Notes under the pieces: model-generated
The model's input: the letters and a program-made list of their open reading frames with translations, nothing else
Told to the model about the DNA's origin: nothing
Database searches by the model: none
Shown here: piece by piece, positions 16,377 through 24,738 of the stretch
Layout of the letters: each line of letters starts with the position of its first letter
How positions within the stretch are numbered: position 1 is the stretch's first letter
Source of the DNA: Akkermansiaceae bacterium
GTDB taxonomy: Bacteria > Verrucomicrobiota > Verrucomicrobiia > Verrucomicrobiales > Akkermansiaceae
Assembly (NCBI GenBank): GCA_029866215.1
Contig: JARWZU010000054.1
Span: forward strand, 1 to 60,508
Length of the DNA: 60,508 nt
Reading direction: 5' to 3'
Translations under genes and position numbers: made by a program

Positions 16377-17363
16377 TCAAGGGTCTTCCATCACCCAAGT
16401 AGGCGAAACCACTTTCGTAATCTGGAATTGCCTCGGCAGCGCATCTTTCACTCGGCTAATTTCAATCGTCGCTTGAAAGGATTGCCCTCCCTGACCTGAT
16501 ACCTTTCTCATGGCGTTAGCGACTTCCGATCCTTTCATCACGTAGCCATAGTAGATATCCTCCGTATTGGGTACGGCTATCGAATAGCTGAGCCACTGAT
16601 CATCTCCAAATGGTCCATTGAAATAGTGATCACGAGTGCCAAAAACCCTCACCACGGCCTGCTCCACTTTTTGGTCAAGGAGGTCTTTCCATGATGGCCT
16701 CGCAACAACGGCAAGGGCGTCAAAATCAATCTTCCATTTCCCTGAATCGTCCGGCGTCAAATACGCGAGGTAGCTGGTCGAATTCAAATCAAATGGATAG
16801 ACCACTTTGACACCTTCCAGCTGAAGGAATGAACCTCCAAGGCTACTCCGCCAAGTGAATTTTGGCACCACCTTCGACTGCCCTAGCATTTCCAGAAACT
16901 CGATGACCTCGGCAGGACTTGAGCTGCCCATTCGAAAGAACGACTGGAGCTTATCAACATCACGATTTTCAAGCGCACTCTTCACGAGACCAATCGCCTC
17001 TTCCCGGGACGGTGCTGGGAACGTTGAAGCGACCTTGGCTTTGACCGGCACGCGGCGCCCTGCAGAGGCCACCTTCGCATTGGCCGCCAATCGCGGCATC
17101 ACCCACATGACCACCGCGGTTGAAATCGCTCCAAGCGTCAGCAACGAAAAAATCACTGAGCCAATGATCGCCATGCGCTTCTGGGCCTGCGCCGTTGCGT
17201 CCAGCACTCTCCGCTCTCCACGTTTGCGAACCCGCCTCTCTCCGATCGCAAATCTCTCGCCTCGCACACGCCGCACCTGCCCCAAATCCGGCCCATCACG
17301 ATCCGCCCTCAGCGCCCTTCTGCTGCCTAAATTCACTCCTCGTTGGATGGATGAGTTTTTCAT
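16377..17363 (-). CDS. Membrane-anchored protein of unknown function (paralogue A)
   Basis: The protein has 328 residues from ATG 17363; a TTG start eight codons earlier is less likely. It begins with an arginine-rich cytosolic stretch of about 60 residues, one membrane segment (about 64-86, MAIIGSVIFSLLTLGAISTAVVMWV) and an extracytoplasmic domain. That domain has SREEAIGLVKSALENRDVDKLQSFFRMGSSSPAEVIEFL and then SGKWKIDFDALAVVARPSWKDLL. The same two landmarks occur in the next gene, so the two are tandem paralogues. The fold may be NTF2/DUF4878-like, judged from the kWkIDfd pattern. Function is unknown. Confidence 0.75.
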   Translation of the reverse strand: MKNSSIQRGVNLGSRRALRADRDGPDLGQVRRVRGERFAIGERRVRKRGERRVLDATAQAQKRMAIIGSVIFSLLTLGAISTAVVMWVMPRLAANAKVASAGRRVPVKAKVASTFPAPSREEAIGLVKSALENRDVDKLQSFFRMGSSSPAEVIEFLEMLGQSKVVPKFTWRSSLGGSFLQLEGVKVVYPFDLNSTSYLAYLTPDDSGKWKIDFDALAVVARPSWKDLLDQKVEQAVVRVFGTRDHYFNGPFGDDQWLSYSIAVPNTEDIYYGYVMKGSEVANAMRKVSGQGGQSFQATIEISRVKDALPRQFQITKVVSPTWVMEDP

Positions 17364-17399
17364 GAATATTCTACTCTCAAAAACCAAATGCTCATTGAA

Positions 17400-18434
17400 T
17401 CAAGAACCCTCTCCATTTGTGTCTGGAATTCGCACATCACTTGGGGTTTTGTCAAATACTTCATCTGCGACGACCCAATCTTCAGCAATGGCCTTGGTAA
17501 CTTGAAATTGTCGCTTCGCAGCCCCTTGAACTTTCTCGATTTCGAGCATCATTCTCACCTTGCCGCCCTGTTTAGATAAAGCCTTTTTGATCGCAGTCTG
17601 CTCAGGCGATCCAGCCTTGCAATACCCGAACAAAACTTCACCCCTCCCCGGCCCAACCATTCGATAACACGACCACTCATACTCATTCACAAAGGCATTA
17701 TCAAAATAGGTGTCGACTGAGACGAGTACCCTGACCTCAGCGGTATCCACTCCCCCCGTCATGATCTTGTCCCATGAAGGCTTAGATCTCTGAACATAAG
17801 CATCAAAATCGATCTTCCATTTCCCTTGATCCACTGGCGTCAATAAAGCCACCCTCTCAGGTTGAGTCTCTTTGTATAAATACGTGACCATGACTGCGCC
17901 TAACACCACTTCACTGGTTTCAACACGCTCGAGCGGGGCATACCCTTGAATGGGCCCGCATTCAGATTCGATCTGTTGGAGAGCGTCAATCACCTCCTGA
18001 GGACTTGAATCGCTGACTCGGAAAAATTCTGGAATCCTCTTCGGATCGCGGACCGCAAGGCCGTCTTTTACAAGCTGAATTGCTTTCCTCTCTGACGGAG
18101 GAATGAATTTGGAAACCACCTCCACATTTTCTGTGTTTCGAGTGCGAGGCCTCGCCACCAGTTCGTTTTCTTCAAGCTGGGGAATCACCCAGAAATAGAC
18201 AAAAAGGGTGGTAAAAACCGCGACGAAGAAACCTAGTAAGATCGACCATGACCTAATCACCTTTCGATGCTTTCGTGCCTCTCGACTTTCACTACGCCGC
18301 TTACGCCTCCCACGGAAACGCTTCGGCTCCCCCAGCCCTTTGGTCATCGCAACCCGACCCATGGTCGGGGCATCACCGACCGCCCTCTCATGGCGACTGG
18401 CACGCACCGCCCTATGGATGTCATTGGATCTCAT
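17400..18434 (-). CDS. Membrane-anchored protein of unknown function (paralogue B)
   Basis: The protein has 344 residues. Its layout equals that of paralogue A: a basic N-terminus (KRFRGRRKRRSESREARKHRK), a membrane segment near residues 63-83 (WSILLGFFVAVFTTLFVYFW) and an outer domain with SERKAIQLVKDGLAVRDPKRIPEFFRVSDSSPQEVIDAL and QGKWKIDFDAYVQRSKPSWDKIM. Both end with an ALxxQGG...QFQ(I/V)TK segment. ATGs at 18362 and 18347 are alternative starts that would shorten the basic region. It lies 36 bases upstream of paralogue A, so the pair is probably one operon with the lipoprotein gene before it. Function is unknown. Confidence 0.75.
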   Translation of the reverse strand: MRSNDIHRAVRASRHERAVGDAPTMGRVAMTKGLGEPKRFRGRRKRRSESREARKHRKVIRSWSILLGFFVAVFTTLFVYFWVIPQLEENELVARPRTRNTENVEVVSKFIPPSERKAIQLVKDGLAVRDPKRIPEFFRVSDSSPQEVIDALQQIESECGPIQGYAPLERVETSEVVLGAVMVTYLYKETQPERVALLTPVDQGKWKIDFDAYVQRSKPSWDKIMTGGVDTAEVRVLVSVDTYFDNAFVNEYEWSCYRMVGPGRGEVLFGYCKAGSPEQTAIKKALSKQGGKVRMMLEIEKVQGAAKRQFQVTKAIAEDWVVADEVFDKTPSDVRIPDTNGEGS

Positions 18435-18459
18435 CTACTCAATTCGTCGTGCCCGCAGT

Positions 18460-18963
18460 TCACGGAGGGGTTAACGTTACGCGCAGCCGATCATAACGAT
18501 CACTTGGCCGAAAAAGCCAACCCGGATTGGGATCCACCAGCTCATACCCCGTCAGCATGAACTCGTCCAAAAACTGGTTGCTGTTTGGCTCATACGCTTT
18601 CGAGCCAGTGAAGTGACCTCGCAAACGATATTCAAAATTCTGATCAAATGCATACCGCCGCCCAGTTGGTCCATTTTCTGGCAGCCGATCAGCGCTGTGC
18701 TTTTGATCTTCACGAAAGATGACCAGCTTGGCCCGATTCCATGGCTGACGCGGCTTCCGGACGTATCCCCAAAAGCGGGTTTTTTCCACGAAATAGCGCC
18801 GGCCGTAGTAGAAATCACCCACCGGCTCGTTCGCCACTTTCACGTTTCGCTCTTCCTGAGTCGGCCCTCCCATATTGGCAGAACCCAAAAGCGATGAGCC
18901 ACACTGTGTGGACAGACCACACAAGGCACTCAGCAAAATGATTCTCACCAACAACTTCTTCAT
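18460..18963 (-). CDS. Small lipoprotein of unknown function
   Basis: The protein has 167 residues from ATG 18963 (a TTG two codons earlier also opens the frame). It has a lysine start, a hydrophobic segment and a lipobox-like LSTQC near residue 21, so it should be a lipoprotein. The mature part is rich in Tyr, Arg and Phe (YYGRRYFVEKTRFWGYVRKP; YAFDQNFEYRLRGHFTG; FMLTGYELVDPNPGWLFRP). No family was recognised. It precedes the two paralogous membrane proteins on the same strand with a 25-base gap. Confidence 0.7.
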   Translation of the reverse strand: MKKLLVRIILLSALCGLSTQCGSSLLGSANMGGPTQEERNVKVANEPVGDFYYGRRYFVEKTRFWGYVRKPRQPWNRAKLVIFREDQKHSADRLPENGPTGRRYAFDQNFEYRLRGHFTGSKAYEPNSNQFLDEFMLTGYELVDPNPGWLFRPSDRYDRLRVTLTPP

Positions 18964-19078
18964 CTTCAAGATGCTAATGAGAACAATCCACCAAAATCAA
19001 GCGCAGAAAACCTAGTTACAAGCGGATTTCATGGTTTCCCCACTTGGCATTCGATCAATCACGACCGATCATGCAGCC

Positions 19079-19936
19079 ATGCCGCGCATTATCATCACCC
19101 TCGGTGACCCTGCTGGAATTGGCCCAGAGGTAATCGACCTCGCCCTAGCATCAATCGACCTTCCGAGAGGATTTAAAATTGATGTCATCGGTGACCGTCT
19201 CGCAGCTACCCCCGGTCGACCCGACACCATTTCTGCTACCGCGGCACTCGCAGCACTCAACCAAGCGGCCAACCAATTGAAAAATGGCTCAGCAGACGCA
19301 GTGGTCACTGGCCCCGTTTGCAAAGAAAACCTCCAAAAAATCGGCTTCTCCTTCCCTGGCCAAACCGAGTTCTTCGCCGATGCATTCGGAATCGCTGACT
19401 ACGCGATGATGCTCACGGGTGCAACCCTAAGCGTGGCACTCACCACCATCCACGAACCCATCTCGGCGGTGCCGCATCTCCTCACCCTCGAGCGGATCAC
19501 CCGCGTGGGATTACTCACCTCGGATTACTTAAAGCGCCGCGGCATTCCCCATCCACGCATCGCCGTCGCTGGCCTCAACCCTCACGCCGGAGAAAATGGC
19601 GCTTTCGGCGACGAGGAATCCCGAATCATCCAGCCTGCGATCGATCAACTGAATCGCCTCTCCATCGCAGACTTCTCTGGCCCCGCCGTGCCCGATGCGG
19701 TTTTCCGCGAGGCCGCTCATGGCAAGTTCGATGCGGTAATCGCAATGTACCATGATCAAGGATTGATTCCATTAAAACTATTAGATTTCGACACCGCCGT
19801 CAATGTGACCCTTGGATTGCCCAAGCCACGCACCAGCCCAGATCACGGTACCGCTTTCTCCATCGCGGGGAAAAACCTTGCGAACCCATCTTCGATGATC
19901 GCGGCCATCCGGTTGGCATGTGAACTTTGCAGTTAG
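19079..19936 (+). CDS. pdxA: 4-hydroxythreonine-4-phosphate dehydrogenase
   Basis: The protein has 285 residues from ATG 19079, chosen because PRIIITLGDPAGIGPEV starts the family; an upstream frame from 19031 adds no conserved residues. PdxA oxidises 4-phosphohydroxy-L-threonine in the DXP-dependent route to pyridoxal phosphate. Metal-binding histidines are seen in LTTIHEPIS, GLNPHAGENG and AMYHDQGLIPLK. It is shorter than typical PdxA (about 320-330); the segment after IDVIGDR is abbreviated. The gene overlaps the convergent MFS gene by four bases. It has no other vitamin B6 gene beside it. Confidence 0.93.
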   Translation: MPRIIITLGDPAGIGPEVIDLALASIDLPRGFKIDVIGDRLAATPGRPDTISATAALAALNQAANQLKNGSADAVVTGPVCKENLQKIGFSFPGQTEFFADAFGIADYAMMLTGATLSVALTTIHEPISAVPHLLTLERITRVGLLTSDYLKRRGIPHPRIAVAGLNPHAGENGAFGDEESRIIQPAIDQLNRLSIADFSGPAVPDAVFREAAHGKFDAVIAMYHDQGLIPLKLLDFDTAVNVTLGLPKPRTSPDHGTAFSIAGKNLANPSSMIAAIRLACELCS

Positions 19937-21168
19937 GGCACTGAATCACGCTTGCCAAGGCCGCGATAGAACATCGCAAAGATGACAAAGCACCCTGCGA
20001 TCATTGCTGAGAGGATCGACCAAAATTCCATCCACCCACGCCCGTCAGGCGTGACGCACGTATTTCGCAACCAGCCACACAACATCGCTCCCACCAGCGG
20101 ACCAAGCCCGCTAGAAACCAGCGCGAGCAACCCTTGAGCCTGGCCCCGCATGCCAGGATCTACTCGGCGATCCAAAAACACCTGCGCAGTGATGAAGTAA
20201 AAAGTATAACACATGCCGTGCAATGCGATGCCGCCGATGTGCCAATGAATGGACCCGCTCAAGCCTGCATAAGCACTCATCCCAAAGCGCAAAACGGAAA
20301 GCCCAAGCGCCCACAACAACACGGCCTTCACCCGGAACCGCATCATCACCGCTCCCACTAACAGCATCGCAGCGATTTCGGAAATCTGCGCAATCGTCAT
20401 GGTCGCAGTCGCATGAGGATCACCGAGCACTTGAAGCAACTCGGGAGCATACATGTAGAACGCAGAAAGCGGCACAGAAAACAATGCCGTCACGGCGAAA
20501 AAGACGAAATGATCACGCTGCTTCAGCAGCTGAAACGCATCTAACCCCAAACGACTCTTCAGCGACGTCCCACCACCCAATGGCGGCGTGTAAGGCAAGG
20601 TGAGCGCACAAACCCCCGCCAAACAACGCGTCACCGCCGCAGCATAGCCAGCCACCGGGCTGGTGTCGGCATGGAAAACATAACTCGTCATCAAGCCTGC
20701 AACTACCCACCCGATTGTGCCACCCAGTCTTACCAACGGAAACTGGCGCTCACCATTCGCCAAATGAGTCAGCGAAATGGTCGTGAGAAGCCCCCATGAG
20801 GGACCCGAGAAAATCGAGTACAGTCCTAACAGACCCACAAACCACCAAGGATTCATGCCCGCATTCAATGCCACAAACGCTGCAAGCAGGCTCCCGGCCG
20901 CAAGAAATGACAACCAGCCGTAAAGCCTCTCTGCCGAAATGCGCTGATCGGCGAGCGCACCACCAATCAACGGCGCAATCAACGAGCACAGGGTGGGCAC
21001 CACGAACATGAGTGCCACCCAGCCACCCAAACCCCGCGCCTTTAGAATATTAGTCAGTGAGGAAAGCCAAAACCCGGGAGTCATCCCTTGCAGAAAAAAC
21101 ACCAACCAGAGCCACTTAAATAAACCCTTGGGACCGGTCTGAATGACGTTCACTTCTGTCACGGCCAC
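19933..21168 (-). CDS. MFS transporter, nucleoside:H+ symporter-like
   Basis: The protein has 411 residues with about twelve membrane segments. The N-terminus FLQGMTPGFWLSSLTNILKARGLGG and PLIGGALADQRISAERLYG resemble NupG/XapB-type symporters; GGTIGWVVAGL and the long central loop fit that group. The substrate is probably a nucleoside or a similar sugar compound, but cannot be assigned. It starts at a GTG. The C-terminus ends inside the last codons of pdxA on the other strand. Upstream on the same strand lies cysS, 67 bases away. Confidence 0.85.
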   Translation of the reverse strand: MAVTEVNVIQTGPKGLFKWLWLVFFLQGMTPGFWLSSLTNILKARGLGGWVALMFVVPTLCSLIAPLIGGALADQRISAERLYGWLSFLAAGSLLAAFVALNAGMNPWWFVGLLGLYSIFSGPSWGLLTTISLTHLANGERQFPLVRLGGTIGWVVAGLMTSYVFHADTSPVAGYAAAVTRCLAGVCALTLPYTPPLGGGTSLKSRLGLDAFQLLKQRDHFVFFAVTALFSVPLSAFYMYAPELLQVLGDPHATATMTIAQISEIAAMLLVGAVMMRFRVKAVLLWALGLSVLRFGMSAYAGLSGSIHWHIGGIALHGMCYTFYFITAQVFLDRRVDPGMRGQAQGLLALVSSGLGPLVGAMLCGWLRNTCVTPDGRGWMEFWSILSAMIAGCFVIFAMFYRGLGKRDSVP

Positions 21169-21235
21169 TGGCTAATTGATCCTCCTGCGCTTGGCGAGCC
21201 GGATATGCCACGCAATCCCAAAATCAAACCCGAAC

Positions 21236-22639
21236 TCACTCACCACTCGCAGGTTCTAACGTGTAGCTCTCTTTGCCATCCTTGACCGCCCAACCTTGGT
21301 CAGCCAACTGCCCACGTAGCACGTCGGACTCCTGCCAATTTCTTGCAAGCCGGGCCTGCCAGCGAGCATCCGCAAGTGCCCGAATCGACTCCGGAATAAC
21401 CACCGCCCCCTGATCCACCTCCTCGGGCAACGTCAACCCGAGGGCCCGCATCAATCGATTGAATCCCGCCAGCGCAGCCGCGGCATCATCACCCGTTAGA
21501 TTCGATGCCTCACGCAACCCAGTGAAGATTCCACCAAGCGCACCCGGCGTGTTAAGATCGTGACTCAAACTGTCCCAAGCGCCTTGAAACGGACCGAAGT
21601 CGGCACTCGCCAGCCGGGTACCCGGAGCAGTCATGGCCGCCAGTTGACGGGCGCCCTTGGCAAGCTTTGCCAACGCTTCGCGTGCCGCCGAGAGAGACTC
21701 TAGGGTGAAATTGAGCGGCTTGCGGTAATGCGCGCCGATCAACACATACCGCAACTCCATCGCCGAAAATCCACGAGCCGCTAAATCCTCTAACGTGTAC
21801 AAATTTCCTAACGATTTCGACATCTTGCCACCATCCACTAACAAATGCGTGATGTGAAACCAATGCTCAGCAAAGTGGCCGCCACAAGCACACTCGCTCT
21901 GCGCGATCTCGTTCTCATGATGCGGGAAAACCAAATCTACCCCACCCGAATGCAAATCGAAGGTGTCACCCAAGTACTCTTGAATCATCGCCGAGCACTC
22001 AAGATGCCACCCCGGACGACCCTCACCCCATGGCGAAGCCCAAAAATTTTCACCATCCTCAGGCTTGCGACCTTTCCATAAAACAAAATCGGATAGACTA
22101 TCTTTTTCATACTCATCGGAGCTGGATCGAGCATTCTGAGTTTTCCCGATTTCAAGCTCCCGCTGGTCGAGACGCGAAAGACGACCGTATCCCGGAAACG
22201 ATGAGATTCTAAAATAAACCGAGCCGTCGTCGGAGGCATAGCCGTGCCCCTTTTCCACCAGCGCGGCGATCATTGCAATCTGTTGCGGGATGTGCTCGAC
22301 CGCACTCGGTTCGATATGCGGTGGCAGCAATCCAAGCTTTTCGCAATCGTCGTGGAACTTCACCGTCCAACCACGGGTGAATTCCTTGAGGGATTTTTCA
22401 GCTTTTTGGGAATCCCGGATAGTCTTGTCATCCACGTCCGTGATGTTGCGAACATGAAGCGTGCGAATCCCGCCGGTTTCCAACGTGCGACGCAACACAT
22501 CTTGAAGCACGAAAGTCCGGAAGTTCCCAATGTGCGCCGGCCCATAAACCGTGGGTCCACAGCAATAGAAACGAAACGTGCGCCCATCCAATGGCCGCAG
22601 GTCACGCTCGGTCCGAGTCAAGGTATCGAAAAGCCGCAT
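21236..22639 (-). CDS. cysS: Cysteinyl-tRNA synthetase
   Basis: The protein has 467 residues and charges tRNA-Cys. It shows FYCCGPTVYGPAHIGNFRTF with the HIGN signature and first zinc Cys, RNITDVDDKTIRDSQ, GRPGWHLECSAMIQEYLGD, HSGGVDLVFPHHENEIAQS and KMSKSLGN. The C-terminal anticodon region is complete. Length and motif order are those of class I CysRS. It lies downstream of the MenH-like hydrolase on the same strand with a 58-base gap. Confidence 0.97.
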   Translation of the reverse strand: MRLFDTLTRTERDLRPLDGRTFRFYCCGPTVYGPAHIGNFRTFVLQDVLRRTLETGGIRTLHVRNITDVDDKTIRDSQKAEKSLKEFTRGWTVKFHDDCEKLGLLPPHIEPSAVEHIPQQIAMIAALVEKGHGYASDDGSVYFRISSFPGYGRLSRLDQRELEIGKTQNARSSSDEYEKDSLSDFVLWKGRKPEDGENFWASPWGEGRPGWHLECSAMIQEYLGDTFDLHSGGVDLVFPHHENEIAQSECACGGHFAEHWFHITHLLVDGGKMSKSLGNLYTLEDLAARGFSAMELRYVLIGAHYRKPLNFTLESLSAAREALAKLAKGARQLAAMTAPGTRLASADFGPFQGAWDSLSHDLNTPGALGGIFTGLREASNLTGDDAAAALAGFNRLMRALGLTLPEEVDQGAVVIPESIRALADARWQARLARNWQESDVLRGQLADQGWAVKDGKESYTLEPASGE

Positions 22640-22697
22640 GCCGAGGGTTTAGGGGTCGATCCGCCTTGAGCCAAGACCAAAGAGCGCAGAAACCGAT

Positions 22698-23480
22698 TCA
22701 TTTGGCGGCCAATAGAAACTCCGCAACCCGCTCGGAGAACCACCCCTCCGCCTCCCATGGCACGCGGTGCCCCGAACTAGGGGCGACAGCAAGCACGGCA
22801 TTCGGCATCAAATCGACGGCACGCGTCGCGATCTCAAGGAATTTAAAATCATGTTCACCCACGACCCAAAGCACTGGCATGGTGATCTCCGACAAGCGCG
22901 ACCACAACGGACGCTGTGCCCCTAACGACCAGTCGACAAAGCTGCGGGCAAGCTCACGGCGCCGCGCAATGAGCGACCCACTCGCCAGAGCATCACGCAT
23001 CGGCGAGGTCCCCAGCACCGCTTGGGAATTCCACGCCTCAAGAAATTCCTGCCAATCCCCCGTCAAGACTTGGCTCGCCCATTCAGCATCGCGTGCACGC
23101 CTCGCGCGACTCTCCGCTTCGCATTCCAAGCCCGGATGCGCGGAGACAATAACAGCAGCCTGCCACGGATGCTCCGCCTCTAGCAACGCATGCAACGCAA
23201 GCCGTCCACCCATGGAGTACCCTAGCAACGCCCGCCGATTCCCACGAAAAACCTCACCCCCAGCATCCGCATGAATGGCCTTGCCAAAATCCACGAGTGG
23301 CATCGGCTCGCACTCAAGAAACCGCCACAAGTCCACAGCCCGCGAACCAATCCCACGGCCAACCATGGCTTTCGCAAAGTTTCGCCAATCCGCCGCAATC
23401 CCCACCGCACCATGCAAACACCAGCATTCCATCGTCCCCGCATCACGGCGCTCATCGGCTAGTTTAGAATACTGGATCAC
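22698..23480 (-). CDS. Alpha/beta hydrolase, MenH-like
   Basis: The protein has 260 residues. It shows CWCLHGAVGIAADWRNF (oxyanion region), RALLGYSMGGRLALHALL with the nucleophile Ser in GYSMGG (about residue 88), an acid in VVGEHDFKFLE and a final His in SSGHRVPWEAEG. The layout resembles MenH (SHCHC synthase of menaquinone synthesis) and related hydrolases, but no men gene lies nearby, so the substrate is unclear. The GTG start at 23480 is only a guess; an in-frame ATG 16 codons later precedes the first conserved strand. Confidence 0.8.
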   Translation of the reverse strand: MIQYSKLADERRDAGTMECWCLHGAVGIAADWRNFAKAMVGRGIGSRAVDLWRFLECEPMPLVDFGKAIHADAGGEVFRGNRRALLGYSMGGRLALHALLEAEHPWQAAVIVSAHPGLECEAESRARRARDAEWASQVLTGDWQEFLEAWNSQAVLGTSPMRDALASGSLIARRRELARSFVDWSLGAQRPLWSRLSEITMPVLWVVGEHDFKFLEIATRAVDLMPNAVLAVAPSSGHRVPWEAEGWFSERVAEFLLAAK

Positions 23481-23546
23481 GGCTTGGACTTGAAGTTATG
23501 CACGATGGTAGACCTTTCCCAGCACTTCGCGATCCAAAATTCCCTT

Positions 23547-23684
23547 TCTACAGTTTCCATCTTGGCCGGCACTCTGCAAAATATATCCACCTCAGGAGTC
23601 GGCAGCTCACTAGTCCAATTCGATGTCAGCCCAACCGCAAACGCCACTCTCGACGGTGGAACGGGTGACTTCACGGGCGTGGCA
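23547..23684 (+). repeat. Copy A of a 138-bp PEP-CTERM gene fragment
   Basis: This segment matches 29101-29238 at 137 of 138 bases; the difference is one C/T near the start. It encodes STVSILAGTLQNISTSGVGS and onward, part of a PEP-CTERM-type surface protein. Here it has lost the C-terminal sorting motif present in copy B. Its left end begins soon after the MenH-like gene start. Confidence 0.9.
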
Positions 23685-23723
23685 GCAGGGGTCTCATCAC
23701 TCGCCGCCATTGCAAAGCTTGGT

Positions 23724-23994
23724 TCTTCGGAACACTCGCGGGCTGGACCATGAGATGATAGGCCGCCACCCTGCGCCACAAGATCAAAGATCGCTGCGGG
23801 ATTATGTCATTCGGGTCTAGTCCTCACCCCATGATTTTCGCCATGTAGCACAACCGATTTTTCGCCCCCCCAGTCTGGAGGATTTTCGCAGGTGTGGGAC
23901 GCAAAACCTCAGTACTTACCAATGCCTGCAAGGACGGCAGCATTCTTGCAGCCGCGATGGCCGTCTTTGGAATCGGCCCTATCCGCAGCTCATC
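23724..23994 (+). pseudogene. Decayed partial copy of the DUF374 acyltransferase gene
   Basis: The segment corresponds to 29512-29785, the N-terminal half of the lysophospholipid acyltransferase-like gene, at roughly 85-90% identity by eye. It carries small indels and a TAG (23846-23848) where the intact copy has TGG in the WHNR motif. It stops around the GSIRGS region and lacks the C-terminal half. Between the PEP-CTERM fragment and this piece only about 40 bases remain, against 273 in the better copy, so a deletion joined them. No product is expected. Confidence 0.85.
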
Positions 23995-24398
23995 TTTCAT
24001 TCTGCCTAGTCTGGGTAGTCGAATGATCCACTATTCCGCAGTTAAGAGTGTTGGCGAGGAGCACAAACTCTTCTCCTGTCAGCTTTTCAGGACGGAAACC
24101 AACGTACGACGGGTTCACTCATTGGGTGAAAGAGAGCTGAGTTTCAAATCCCTTCCTGCAGGAAAGCAATCTCACCACCGTGGCAGCGACGAGGCGAGGC
24201 GCTTACTCCGCACGGCGGAAGGATGGTGCGGAATCACTTTTTGGAGTACTGCAGAGTGATCGCCGAGCTTCCCACGAACTACCCTTTGCCGCCCACCAAG
24301 CGGATTGGAACTTGGCGACCTTCCTGACGAAAAATGGGTCGGTGACCGCCTCGATGTCGGGGTCTCCCAGCGCCGTGTACGCCCCCCCCCCGTTACGC

Positions 24399-24482
24399 GA
24401 TGTAAAACAACTTTTACATCATGTTCGGATGCTTGTGCACGATGTAAAACGACCCGTGCACGATGTACAGGCACCCGTGCAC
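24399..24482 (+). repeat. Four-unit 21-bp tandem array (array 2)
   Basis: Four consecutive 21-base units start at 24399, 24420, 24441 and 24462. Units 3 and 4 are GATGTAAAACGACCCGTGCAC-like and end in GTGCAC; unit 1 reads GATGTAAAACAACTTTTACAT. The words AAAACAACTTT and AAAACGAC(C/T)C are the same as the two unit types of array 1 at 6563, although the flanks differ. A fifth, poorer unit may follow. Confidence 0.75.
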
Positions 24483-24675
24483 AACTGGACGGACGCCCCG
24501 TGCGCGAGACATGGAAAGGCAATTCCTCCGCTACTAATCGATTGATAATCAATGAGTCACACTTGAAACGGGTTGGGAATCATCTTGCCGAACCTCGGCT
24601 GCCAGTGCCCGCGCCTGACCCATTCGCATTCCAACTGCGGATTCTGGGATGATTGGGGAGCATCCCACCTCGAAA

Positions 24676-24707
24676 CAAAGAAACCCCGCCCGGAAGACCG
24701 GACGGGG
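24676..24707 (-). terminator. Intrinsic terminator of the large nucleotidase gene
   Basis: On the minus strand CCCCGTCCGG-TCTT-CCGGGCGGGG forms a strong ten-pair stem with one mismatch, followed by TTTCTTTG. It lies 31 bases after the stop codon of the gene at 24739. Confidence 0.85.
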
Positions 24708-24738
24708 CTTGGATGGTTCGTTCAAGGAAGGCCGACGA

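Larger units (their letters stand above)
23995..24738. other. Gene-free stretch with a C10 tract and array 2
   Basis: No credible gene was seen. Open frames on both strands are short and pass through the repeat array. The stretch holds a run of ten Cs (24382-24391), the 21-bp array (24399-24482) and a terminator (24676-24707). It separates the decayed duplicate from the large nucleotidase gene and looks like degenerate or accessory DNA. Confidence 0.6.

Noticed and set aside
24172-24552. Minus-strand open frame with VLHRA-type repeats near array 2
   Set aside because: The frame follows the 21-bp repeat and has no start signal, no homology that I recognise and no coding-like composition outside the repeat.
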